Positions 16,728 to 24,031 of a stretch of 64,000 nt of DNA are shown here, piece after piece. The translations under genes were made by a program, and so were the position numbers. The stretch lies in assembly GCF_001425055.1 (NCBI RefSeq), contig NZ_LMDK01000016.1:711864-775863 (forward strand), in the 5' to 3' direction. The notes below the pieces were generated by a model. The model was not told the origin of the DNA and made no database searches. It saw nothing but the letters and a program-made list of their open reading frames with translations. How positions within the stretch are numbered: position 1 is the first letter of the stretch; every line of letters starts with the position of its first letter. This DNA is from Pelomonas sp. Root1237 (GTDB lineage Bacteria; Pseudomonadota; Gammaproteobacteria; Burkholderiales; Burkholderiaceae_C).

Positions 16728-16997
16728 TCAACCTCCAGAGAGTGCTTGCAGGACATGGATGCGACTGTCCGACCGCAGCGGGTCGCTCAGGCCGCGCAGG
16801 TCGCGCGCCCGTTTGCCGTCGATGAAGACGACCACGTTGACGCGCAGATGGCCCTGCTCGTCGAGGATGTAGCCCCGCAGCCGCGGCTGCTCGGCAAAGG
16901 CGGCATGCAGGGCTTCGCCCAGCGTGGACGCCTCGCATTGGCAGGAAGGCGCGTCCACGAAGCGGCGCAGTTGGGGGGTGAATTCGACAAGGGCCAT
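16728..16997 (-). CDS. MoaD/ThiS-like ubiquitin-fold protein with Gly-Gly end
   Basis: An 89-residue beta-grasp protein starting MALVEFTPQLRRF and ending RIHVLQALSGG. The C-terminal diglycine and the pattern of strands around a helix (TLGEALHAAFAEQPRLRGYI, LRVNVVVFIDGKRARD) match the MoaD/ThiS/Urm1 family, whose C-terminal glycine is adenylated and thiocarboxylated to carry sulfur. No MoaE, ThiG or E1-like gene is adjacent; instead it is paired with the BNR protein. The ATG at 16997 is chosen over an ATG 17 codons upstream because the family domain begins here. Its sulfur acceptor is unknown. Confidence 0.8.
   Translation of the reverse strand: MALVEFTPQLRRFVDAPSCQCEASTLGEALHAAFAEQPRLRGYILDEQGHLRVNVVVFIDGKRARDLRGLSDPLRSDSRIHVLQALSGG
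16731..16736 (-). promoter_or_regulatory. Ribosome-binding site encoded by Gly-Gly codons
   Basis: On the minus strand the last codons of the MoaD-like gene are GGA GGT followed by TGA. GGAGGT is a near-perfect Shine-Dalgarno sequence and lies six bases before the ATG of the BNR gene (16724). The essential diglycine end of one protein and the translation start of the next are therefore encoded by the same bases. Confidence 0.8.
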
Positions 16998-17086
16998 GGA
17001 TGCACGACGAACGACGGCCATCGAATTCGACGACCTCGTATCCCTCAAATATCCCCGGGCTTACCCGCACGGACAGAATGCGGCCG

Positions 17087-17968
17087 ATGAATTCCGGTGT
17101 CCTCTTCGCCCTCGGCGCCTATCTGAGCTGGGGGTTGTTCCCGCTCTACTTCCGCCAGATCGCTTCCATCCCCGCGCTGCAGATCGTGGCCCACCGCACG
17201 TTGTGGTCGCTGGCCTTCGTGGCCGTCGTGCTGCTGGTGACGCGCAATCTGTCCTGGCTGAAGGACGTCAGCGCGGCGACCTGGCGGCGCTTTGCGCTGT
17301 CAGCCACACTGATCGCCATCAACTGGCTGACCTATGTCTGGGCCGTCGGCCATGGCCATGTCATCGACGCCAGCCTGGGCTACTTCATCAACCCGCTGGT
17401 CAATGTGGCGCTGGGATTCGCCGTGCTGCACGAGCGCCCGCGCCCGGTGCAATGGCTGGCGGTGGGGCTGGCGGCCTTCGGTGTGGTGTGGTTGACGGTG
17501 GCCGGCGGCAAGCTGCCCTGGGTGGCCCTGGTGCTGGCGGTGAGCTTTGGCCTTTATGGCCTGATGCGCAAGACGGCCGCCCTCGGTGCCATCGAAGGCC
17601 TGACGCTGGAGACGCTGATCCTCGCGCCGCTGGCCGCGGCCGGGCTGATCTGGTGGTCGCAGGACGGCAGCATGGCCGGACAGACGGCGGTGGACTGGGC
17701 CTGGCTGATCGGCACCGGACCCGTGACGGCCGGCAGCCTGCTGCTGTTCGCGGCAGGTGCACGGCGCCTCCCGCTGGCCACGCTGGGCGTCGTCCAGTAC
17801 GTGTCGCCGTCGCTGCAGTTCCTGCTGGGGGTGTTCCTGTTCCACGAGCCCATGGACGCGAGCCGCCTCATCGCCTTCGGCTTCATCTGGGCGGCGTTGG
17901 CTCTGTACTCGCTGGATGGCTTGCGGCTGGCGTGGCGTCGTCCTCGCGCCGATACCACTCCCGCGTGA
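17087..17968 (+). CDS. rarD: RarD-like EamA family transporter
   Basis: A 293-residue inner-membrane protein with about ten hydrophobic segments and two EamA repeats. The start GVLFALGAYLSWGLFPLYF and the block HRTLWSLAF are typical of RarD (chloramphenicol-sensitive protein) of the drug/metabolite transporter superfamily; length equals the family norm. Its substrate is not established. I use ATG 17087 (MNSGVLF); ATG 17078 three codons upstream is possible. The last 86 bases overlap the 3' end of the convergent membrane-protein gene. Confidence 0.88.
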   Translation: MNSGVLFALGAYLSWGLFPLYFRQIASIPALQIVAHRTLWSLAFVAVVLLVTRNLSWLKDVSAATWRRFALSATLIAINWLTYVWAVGHGHVIDASLGYFINPLVNVALGFAVLHERPRPVQWLAVGLAAFGVVWLTVAGGKLPWVALVLAVSFGLYGLMRKTAALGAIEGLTLETLILAPLAAAGLIWWSQDGSMAGQTAVDWAWLIGTGPVTAGSLLLFAAGARRLPLATLGVVQYVSPSLQFLLGVFLFHEPMDASRLIAFGFIWAALALYSLDGLRLAWRRPRADTTPA

Positions 17969-18956
17969 GGGCGTTGAGGCGGCTGCGGTCCAGCTGCCAG
18001 ATGCCCAGCGGGCCGTGCACGATGTCGAGTTCGTGGATGGAGCCAGGCTCGAACTGGTCCCAGTAGGCGCGGATGTCGCGCAGCCGTACCGGCGGCGGGC
18101 CTTCTTCCACGGGCTGCAACAACCCGCCGTGGACGAGCCGGTACGAGGTGGCGACGGCGCCGCCCGAGAGCCATTGATCCAACCGCAAGGCGGCACGCGG
18201 CATGGCAGCACCCAGCATGCCGACCAGCAGCATGGTCAGCACGAGAGTCTCCCGACCGGGCACCTTGTGCTGTTTGAACACCGGGTAGATCAACAAGCCT
18301 GCGAAGCCAGCCACAAGGCTGAGCACGATCAGGCGCTCCGACCGCAACACCTGGTGTTCGCTGAAGGCGTAGTCACCTAGCGTCGTCAGCAGCAGCACCA
18401 AGAAGGCCACGACGGCAATGCGCGCCACTGGATGCTTTTCCAGCGCGAATTCGGTGAGCGCCGACGCATCGAGCGGCTGCTGCGACAACAGTGCGCGCAG
18501 GATGTCGGCCGTTGCCTCCCGCGAGGCCATCGCATTCATGCCCGTATCCGCGCTGACCATGACAAAGTCGGGCGCCTGGCCGAGTTCTATCCAGTGCAGG
18601 TTGGCCGAACGCAGGCCGACATTGCCCCTCCAGCGGACGGTGCCGGGCGACTTGGGCACCCATCGTTCCAGGCGCTCGCCGTCGGATCGCACGGCCACGA
18701 CGCGAAGCTGTTCGCCCTGATCGATCAACAGGCCCTTGGCCTCGAAGCCGAGCACCCGCATTCGCCGGGCGAAGAAATCGGGGCTCGCCAGATTGATGCG
18801 GAACCAGCGCTGCTGAGGCGCCATGCGCGGCAGCCATTCGGCCAACAGGTCGTCCTGCAGCTTCTTCGTGCGCCGCTGGTGCAGCAACAGCCAGCCCAGC
18901 ATCAGCAACACGACACAACACAGCGCCAACTGCGCAATCAGCAAAGCCTGATTCAT
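17883..18956 (-). CDS. Hypothetical membrane protein
   Basis: A 357-residue protein I do not recognise. A first membrane segment (residues about 5-25, LLIAQLALCCVVLLMLGWLL) is followed by a soluble domain of about 145 residues (RVLGFEAKGLLIDQGEQLRV, VRWRGNVGLRSANLHWIELG) and then three hydrophobic segments (IAVVAFLVLLLTTLGDYAF, LIVLSLVAGFAGLLIYPVF, LVLTMLLVGMLGAAMPRA) and a soluble C-terminal part with RDIRAYWDQFEPGSIHELD. It is probably an inner-membrane protein. The start at 18956 fits the first segment. The 3' end overlaps rarD by 86 bases tail to tail, so either the C-terminal tail rich in Pro and Thr is real or a shorter form is used. Confidence 0.7.
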   Translation of the reverse strand: MNQALLIAQLALCCVVLLMLGWLLLHQRRTKKLQDDLLAEWLPRMAPQQRWFRINLASPDFFARRMRVLGFEAKGLLIDQGEQLRVVAVRSDGERLERWVPKSPGTVRWRGNVGLRSANLHWIELGQAPDFVMVSADTGMNAMASREATADILRALLSQQPLDASALTEFALEKHPVARIAVVAFLVLLLTTLGDYAFSEHQVLRSERLIVLSLVAGFAGLLIYPVFKQHKVPGRETLVLTMLLVGMLGAAMPRAALRLDQWLSGGAVATSYRLVHGGLLQPVEEGPPPVRLRDIRAYWDQFEPGSIHELDIVHGPLGIWQLDRSRLNALTREWYRREDDATPAASHPASTEPTPPR

Positions 18957-19013
18957 CTGCTCTCCCTGTGCGCCGCTTGGCGGGCGCTGGGAGGCAGTCT
19001 AGGCGGACCGGCG

Positions 19014-20570
19014 TCAGCTCCGCATCAGGAAGTCGAAGGCACCCAACGCCGCCTTCGCACCATCACCGGCCGCGATGATGATCTGCTTGAAGGGCACGGT
19101 CGTCACATCACCGGCGGCGAACACGCCGGGCAGCGAGGTGGCGCCCTTGGCGTCCACGATGATCTCGCCGTGCTTGCTGAGCTCCAGCGTGCCGCGCAGC
19201 CACTCGGTGTTGGGCACCAGGCCGATCTGCACGAAGCAGCCTTCCACTTCGACACGCTTGCTCTCGCCGCTGATGCGGTCGGTGTAGTTCAGGCCGTCGA
19301 GCTTGCCGTTGCTGCCACCCGTGAACTCGGTTGTCTGCGCGTTCACGATGATGGTGACGTTGGGCAGGCTCTGGAGCTTCTTGACCAACACCGCATCGGC
19401 GCGCAGTTCGGCGCCGAACTCGACCAGCGTCACATGCTTGACGATGCCGGCCAGGTCGATGGCCGCCTCGACGCCGGAGTTGCCGCCGCCGATGACCGCG
19501 ACCGGCTTGCCCTTGAACAGCGGGCCGTCGCAGTGCGGGCAATAGGCCACGCCCTTGTTCTTGTACTCGGCCTCGCCGGGCACGCCGACGTTGCGCCAGC
19601 GCGCGCCGGTGGACAGGATGACCGTCTTGCCCTTGAGCTTGGCGCCGTTGGCCAGCTCGACCTCGACGAAGCCACCGGGTTGCGCAGCCGGCGTCAGCTT
19701 CTCGGCGCGCTGCAGGTTGTGGATGTCGACCTGGTAGTCCTTGACGTGGCCTTCCAGCGCCGCGGCGAACTTGGGGCCGTCGGTCACCGACACGGAGATG
19801 TAGTTCTCGATGCCCAGCGTGTCGTTGACCTGGCCGCCGAAGCGCTCGGCTGCGACGCCGGTGCGGATGCCCTTGCGCGCCGCGTACACGGCCGCTGCGG
19901 CGCCGGCCGGGCCGCCGCCGATGATGAGCATGTCGTAGGGCTCCTCGGCGTCCAGCTTCTTGGCGTCACGCACGGCGGCGCCGGTATCGAGCTTGGCGAC
20001 GATCTCCTCGAGCGACATGCGGCCCGAGGCAAAAGGCTGGCCGTTCAGCCACACGGCCGGCACGGCCATGATGTCGCGCGCCTCGACCTCGCTCTGGAAC
20101 AGGCCGCCGTCGATGACGGTGGTGCGGATGCGCGGGTTGACGATGGCCATCAGCGACAGCGCCTGCACGACGTCCGGGCAGTTGTGGCAGGTCAGGCTCA
20201 TGTAGATCTCGAAGTCGAGATCCAGGTCCAGCGCCTTGACGGCGTCGATCTGCGCCTGCTCGACCTTCGGGGGATGACCGCCGGTCCAGAGCAGCGCGAG
20301 CACCAACGACGTGAACTCATGGCCCAGCGGGATGGCGGCAAAGCGCAGCGATTGCTCTGTGCCGGTGCGGCGCAGCAGGAATGACGGCGTGCGGGTGTCG
20401 ACACCGTCGGTACGCAGCGTGATCTTGTCGTGCATGCCGGCGATCTCTTCGAGCAGCTCGCGCATCTCGTCGCTGGACTTGGAGTTGTCCAGCGAGGCAA
20501 TGATCTCGAAGGGAATCTTGACGTGGTCCAGGTAGCCCTGGAGCTGGGTCTTCAGTGCGGCGTCCAACAT
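19014..20570 (-). CDS. ahpF: Alkyl hydroperoxide reductase subunit F
   Basis: A 518-residue flavoprotein disulfide reductase that transfers electrons from NADH to AhpC. The N-terminal half holds two thioredoxin-like folds with the CxxC pair in TCHNCPDVV (about residue 129). The FAD site is [19 protein letters not shown], the second redox centre [14 protein letters not shown] and the NADH site [18 protein letters not shown], and the C-terminal FAD block [16 protein letters not shown] is present, so it is complete. It lies downstream of ahpC in the same direction, separated by 140 bases containing three strong hairpins, and is the second gene of the peroxide-stress pair. Confidence 0.97.
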   Translation of the reverse strand: MLDAALKTQLQGYLDHVKIPFEIIASLDNSKSSDEMRELLEEIAGMHDKITLRTDGVDTRTPSFLLRRTGTEQSLRFAAIPLGHEFTSLVLALLWTGGHPPKVEQAQIDAVKALDLDLDFEIYMSLTCHNCPDVVQALSLMAIVNPRIRTTVIDGGLFQSEVEARDIMAVPAVWLNGQPFASGRMSLEEIVAKLDTGAAVRDAKKLDAEEPYDMLIIGGGPAGAAAAVYAARKGIRTGVAAERFGGQVNDTLGIENYISVSVTDGPKFAAALEGHVKDYQVDIHNLQRAEKLTPAAQPGGFVEVELANGAKLKGKTVILSTGARWRNVGVPGEAEYKNKGVAYCPHCDGPLFKGKPVAVIGGGNSGVEAAIDLAGIVKHVTLVEFGAELRADAVLVKKLQSLPNVTIIVNAQTTEFTGGSNGKLDGLNYTDRISGESKRVEVEGCFVQIGLVPNTEWLRGTLELSKHGEIIVDAKGATSLPGVFAAGDVTTVPFKQIIIAAGDGAKAALGAFDFLMRS

Positions 20571-20610
20571 GGTGGTGTCCTTTCAGTGAGGCGTGGCGGG
20601 GCGGGCCACT

Positions 20611-20693
20611 GCTGAAAGGGTCCCCGATGCCGGAGGCCCTTTCAGCAGAACCTGTCTGGTTCTGCAGAAGGCAGGAACCCTCCCGGGTTCCTG
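20611..20693 (-). promoter_or_regulatory. Three consecutive hairpins between ahpC and ahpF
   Basis: Perfect arms are GCTGAAAGGG (20611-20620) with CCCTTTCAGC (20637-20646); GCAGAACC (20645-20652) with GGTTCTGC (20658-20665) and a 5-base loop; and CAGGAACCC (20672-20680) with GGGTTCCTG (20685-20693) and a 4-base loop. All are read in the ahpC-ahpF transcript. None is followed by a U-run on the minus strand, so they are not classical terminators. They probably set the ratio of ahpC to ahpF message by attenuation or by protecting the 3' end of ahpC mRNA. Confidence 0.7.
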
Positions 20694-20710
20694 ACGAACA
20701 GCATGGCTGT

Positions 20711-21274
20711 TTAGATCTTGCCGACGAGATCCAGGCTCGGGGCGATCGTGGCAGCGCCTTCCTTCCACTTGGCCGGGCAGACCTGGCCGGGGTGGGCGGC
20801 GGTGTACTGGGCAGCCTTCAGCTTGCGCAGCGTTTCCGACACGTCACGGGCGATCTCGTTGGAGTGGATCTCGGCGGTCTTGATGACGCCGTCCGGGTTG
20901 ATGACGAAGGTGCCGCGCAGTGCCAGGCCTTCTTCGGGGATGTGCACGCCGAAGGCATTGGTCAGCGTGTGGGTCGGGTCGCCCACCAGCGGGAACTTGG
21001 CCTTGCCGACGGCCGGCGAGGTCTCGTGCCACACCTTGTGCGAGAAGTGGGTGTCGGTCGTGACGATGTAGACCTCGGCGCCCATCTTCTGGAACTCGGC
21101 GTAGCTGTCGGCCGCGTCTTCGACTTCGGTCGGGCAGTTGAACGTGAAAGCGGCCGGCATGAAGATCAGCACGGACCACTTGCCCTTCAGGGTTTCGTCG
21201 CTAACGGTGATGAACTTGCCGTTGTGGAAGGCTTCGGTCTTGAAAGGCTGGACTTGGGTGTTGATCAGGGACAT
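20711..21274 (-). CDS. ahpC: Alkyl hydroperoxide reductase subunit C (peroxiredoxin)
   Basis: A 187-residue typical two-Cys peroxiredoxin, the standard AhpC length. The peroxidatic Cys is in PAAFTFNCPTEVEDAAD (about residue 47) and the resolving Cys in HPGQVCPAKWKEG (about residue 166). It reduces hydrogen peroxide, alkyl peroxides and peroxynitrite in the cytoplasm and is itself reduced by AhpF, encoded downstream. ACGGAG precedes the ATG. The upstream region (21275-21404) carries inverted repeats that could bind a redox regulator such as OxyR. Confidence 0.97.
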   Translation of the reverse strand: MSLINTQVQPFKTEAFHNGKFITVSDETLKGKWSVLIFMPAAFTFNCPTEVEDAADSYAEFQKMGAEVYIVTTDTHFSHKVWHETSPAVGKAKFPLVGDPTHTLTNAFGVHIPEEGLALRGTFVINPDGVIKTAEIHSNEIARDVSETLRKLKAAQYTAAHPGQVCPAKWKEGAATIAPSLDLVGKI

Positions 21275-21305
21275 TCGAAAGCTCCGTAGGACGCTGGTTG
21301 ATGGG

Positions 21306-21346
21306 ATAGGTAGAACTATATCGAAGATGAGTTTTCAGTAGAAAAC
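21306..21346 (-). promoter_or_regulatory. Candidate regulator-binding region upstream of ahpC
   Basis: Two palindromic signals lie 32-72 bases upstream of the ahpC start. One is ATAG (21306-21309) and CTAT (21316-21319), followed by ATGA (21327) and GTAG (21338) at roughly 11-base intervals, which resembles the four spaced tetranucleotides recognised by OxyR, although the first spacing is one base short of consensus. The other is a perfect inverted repeat GTTTTC (21331-21336), AGTA, GAAAAC (21341-21346). The OxyR assignment is inference from ahpC being a known OxyR target in relatives. Confidence 0.4.
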
Positions 21347-21404
21347 ATTTATCAAATCGGCGCTATTGAGTCAGGCTATTGATCACCGCCCCACCCGGCC
21401 TGGC

Positions 21405-21540
21405 GGGCCGAGCGCCGGGCCGCTCCCAAGCCGGCCCGGTCCGGCGATGTGCTTGGCGGCCAACCCGCCAAGCATCGCCGTCCCCTCGGGGGACCGACCA
21501 GACCAGCCCGCGTCCAGCCGGACTGGTCTGGACGAGGGGC
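21405..21540 (-). repeat. Dispersed structured intergenic element, copy B
   Basis: A 136 bp relative of 2634-2770. Hairpins: CGGGCCG (21416-21422) with CGGCCCG (21432-21438), identical to copy A; GGCGATG (21443-21449) with CATCGCC (21473-21479), enclosing CTTGGCGG (21452-21459) with CCGCCAAG (21465-21472), a stem different from copy A; GTCCCC (21480-21485) with GGGGAC (21489-21494); and CCAGACCAG (21498-21506) with CTGGTCTGG (21523-21531). It ends six bases from the stop codon of the HD-GYP gene (21547), in the same relation to the gene 3' end as copy A to uvrD. Confidence 0.75.
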
Positions 21541-21546
21541 AGCGTT

Positions 21547-22677
21547 TCAGGCTTCGTAGCGGCGGTCGTAGAGCTGGTGCGGGCTGAGCTTCACGCGCAG
21601 TACCTGCGCGGCCACCAGACCCGTGATCGCATGCTCGGCCACCGCCGTGTCACGCCTGACGGGAGAGCCTAAGGCATCCCCATGACGATTCATAACGGCG
21701 CTGACGATGGGAGTGTTGCCTGATGTACCGCGGCGCACCGCCACCGCGATCTCGCCGCTGGCGAGCTTGACCAGGGTGCCGGGCGGGAACATGCCGACCT
21801 CCTTGACCAGCAGCGCTGCAAAGGGATGGCCATTGCTGCCGGTGTAGAGCGACTTGGCCGCCTGCGGTGCCGGCATGCCTGCGCGGCCGCCGCGGCTGGC
21901 AAGCTTGGCCAGGAAGATGTCGACGAGGCGCAGCAGCTGGGCCGCCTCGTCGGGCTCGGCCAAGCCTTGCGGATAGCCACCGCCGCCCGGCTGCTCATGG
22001 TGCTGGGCCACCGCAGCCAGCCATTGCGCATCGTCCAGGCCGGCGTTGCGCAGCCAGGCCACGGCTTCGTCAGGATGGCGGTCGATGGCAGCGCGCTGGG
22101 GCGGCAGCAGCTTGCCGCCGCGCGAGGCCAGGCGCCCCTGCAGGTCGATGATGGAGAGATTCATCGTCAGCGCGGCGCCAACGAGGCTCTTCTGGCGCTC
22201 CGGCGTCCATGAGAGGCGGCGCGCCAGTAGCGCGGCGACAGCGGCCGTGTGCAGCAAATGGGCCAGGCCGTAGACCTCGTGGCGGCTGTGGTCGTGCTGG
22301 ATGACGACGAAGAGCAGTTGGTCAGGGAAACGCTCGGTCCAGGCGATCAGCTGGCCGGCGCATTCCTTGACACGCGGCAGGAAGAGGGTTTCCTGCGGCG
22401 TGCGCAGCAGTACGGACAACCGCGTCTGCATCGCCTCCCAGCGGCCGAAGAAGTCCTCGCTGCCCGCACCGCCATCGCTGCTACGCGCCGAGGCGTCGCG
22501 CACTTCCTCCATGTCGACGAACACGCCGCGGTTCAGCAGCGCCTCGCGCATCTGCTCGTTGGGCACCGGCTGGCCCTTGGCCAGCAGCAGCTTGCCCTCG
22601 GCATCACGCACCCCGAAAGGCAGGGGCGCCCCGGCCTTGATGTGACCGGCAACCTGCTGGATGGGGACGAGTTTCAT
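21547..22677 (-). CDS. Degenerate HD-GYP domain protein
   Basis: A 376-residue protein. Residues about 125-285 follow the HD-GYP cyclic-di-GMP phosphodiesterase fold: the first His in GLAHLLHTAAVAALLARRL, then RHPDEAVAWLRNAG, VAQHHEQPGGGGYPQGL (the HHE and GYP signatures) and LLRLVDIFLAKL. The HD dyad itself, expected in an AALLHDIG-type motif, is replaced by AALTMNLSI, so two metal ligands are missing and the protein is probably catalytically weak or inactive and may instead sense or bind. The N-terminus (VRDAEGKLLLAKGQPVPNE) is a DUF3391-like segment often found before HD-GYP. No signal or membrane segment. Confidence 0.82.
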   Translation of the reverse strand: MKLVPIQQVAGHIKAGAPLPFGVRDAEGKLLLAKGQPVPNEQMREALLNRGVFVDMEEVRDASARSSDGGAGSEDFFGRWEAMQTRLSVLLRTPQETLFLPRVKECAGQLIAWTERFPDQLLFVVIQHDHSRHEVYGLAHLLHTAAVAALLARRLSWTPERQKSLVGAALTMNLSIIDLQGRLASRGGKLLPPQRAAIDRHPDEAVAWLRNAGLDDAQWLAAVAQHHEQPGGGGYPQGLAEPDEAAQLLRLVDIFLAKLASRGGRAGMPAPQAAKSLYTGSNGHPFAALLVKEVGMFPPGTLVKLASGEIAVAVRRGTSGNTPIVSAVMNRHGDALGSPVRRDTAVAEHAITGLVAAQVLRVKLSPHQLYDRRYEA

Positions 22678-22725
22678 GGCCGGATGATCTCCGGACTTGC
22701 ACGCGCCGCCGCAGCGGAGAAACGC

Positions 22726-23961
22726 TCAGGTTTCCAGCGCCAGCAGCTCCTCGACAGTCTGGCGACGGCGGATCAGGCGGCTGCTGTCGCCGTCGACCAG
22801 CACCTCGGCTGCCAGCGGCCGACTGTTGTAGTTGCTGGACATGGAGGCGCCATAGGCACCCGCGTCGTGGATGACGAGCAGGTCACCGACGACGGCGAGA
22901 GGCAGGTCGCGCGTCAGCACCTCGCCGCCGGGGCCTTGCGTGAACACATCGCCGGACTCGCACAGCGGGCCGGCCACGACGGTGGGCTGCTCGGGGCCGC
23001 TGGCGCCGAGCAGGCTCATGGCATGGAAGGCGCCGTACATGGCCGGGCGCATCAGCTCGTTGAAGCCCGCGTCGACAAGGACGAAGCGGTTGGCGCCCGA
23101 GTTCTTGACTGCCCTCACCTCGGCCAGAAGCACGGCGCTTTCGGCGACGAGGTAGCGGCCAGGCTCGATCTCCAGCTTCAGCGCGTGACCCACCAGCGCC
23201 TCGGCCTCGCGGCGTGCGGCGTCCCACAGGCCGAAGTAGTGAGCCACGTCGATGCGCGCATCGCCATCGCGGTAGGGAATCGACAGGCCACCGCCGGCCG
23301 AGATCGCGTGCAGGTCATGCCCGGCCGCGACCGTTTCGCGCACCAGGCCGACCATGGCCTGGCCGACCTGGGCCAGATGCTCGTAGTCCACGCCCGAACC
23401 AATGTGCATGTGCAGGCCGACCAGCTTGAGCCCATGGCGGCGGATGGCCGCCAGCGCGGCGCCCAGATCGGCATGCCAGATGCCGTGCTTGCTGTGCTCG
23501 CCGCCGGTGTTGGTCTTGTGGCTGTGGCCATGGCCGAAGCCCGGGTTGATGCGCAGCCAGACAGCATGGCCGGGCGAAGCGGCGCCGAGCTGATCGAGCA
23601 TGTCGATGGAGCCGGCGTTCACAGGGATGCGGTGCTCGACAACCGTTGCCAGCGTGGCGTGGTCCAACAGGTCGGCGGTGAAGACGATCTCGTCACCACC
23701 AGCTTCGTAGCCTGCCGCCAGCGCGCGCAGGATCTCGCCGCGCGACACCGAGTCGACCTTGACGCCAGCCTCGCGCAGCAGCTTCAGGATGTGGATGTTG
23801 GAGCAGGCCTTCTGCGCAAAGCGCACGACGTCGAAGCTCTTCAGCGACGCGGCGCGCTCGCGGATGGTGGCGGCGTCATAGACCCACAGCGGCGTGCCGT
23901 GCCCGGCGGCGAGAGCTTGCAGGCGGGCGGGGTTCAGGGCGGCAGGCAGGGGCTTTGTCAT
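22726..23961 (-). CDS. lysA: Diaminopimelate decarboxylase
   Basis: A 411-residue PLP enzyme of fold type III making L-lysine from meso-diaminopimelate, the last step of lysine synthesis. Visible are the PLP-lysine region VRFAQKACSNIHILKLL, SRGEILRALAAGYEA, the His-containing HMHIGSGVDYEHLAQV, the Gly-rich phosphate loop SAGGGLSIPYRDGD, EPGRYLVAESAVLLAEV and GPLCESGDVF with the catalytic Cys from the partner subunit, and YGASMSSNYNSRP. I chose ATG 23961 (MTKPLPAALNP), where the domain begins. It is divergent from a LysR-type regulator, the arrangement known for lysR/lysA in other proteobacteria. Confidence 0.95.
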   Translation of the reverse strand: MTKPLPAALNPARLQALAAGHGTPLWVYDAATIRERAASLKSFDVVRFAQKACSNIHILKLLREAGVKVDSVSRGEILRALAAGYEAGGDEIVFTADLLDHATLATVVEHRIPVNAGSIDMLDQLGAASPGHAVWLRINPGFGHGHSHKTNTGGEHSKHGIWHADLGAALAAIRRHGLKLVGLHMHIGSGVDYEHLAQVGQAMVGLVRETVAAGHDLHAISAGGGLSIPYRDGDARIDVAHYFGLWDAARREAEALVGHALKLEIEPGRYLVAESAVLLAEVRAVKNSGANRFVLVDAGFNELMRPAMYGAFHAMSLLGASGPEQPTVVAGPLCESGDVFTQGPGGEVLTRDLPLAVVGDLLVIHDAGAYGASMSSNYNSRPLAAEVLVDGDSSRLIRRRQTVEELLALET

Positions 23962-23988
23962 GGATCGAAGCATGCCCGCGGCGACCCA

Positions 23989-24003
23989 TTCAATCAAATT
24001 GAA
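23989..24003. promoter_or_regulatory. LysR-type operator candidate between lysA and its regulator
   Basis: A perfect inverted repeat TTCAAT-CAA-ATTGAA lies in the 70-base gap between lysA and the LysR gene. Its inner part TCAATCAAATTGA fits the T-N11-A rule of LysR regulators. It lies 28 bases from each gene start, placing it well to control both. Confidence 0.6.
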
Positions 24004-24031
24004 ATTTGTGCAGCGACAATTCAGTCCTGAT

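Noticed and set aside
22249..24030. 593-codon open frame on the plus strand
   Set aside because: Antisense to lysA and the HD-GYP gene; no domain or ribosome-binding site.
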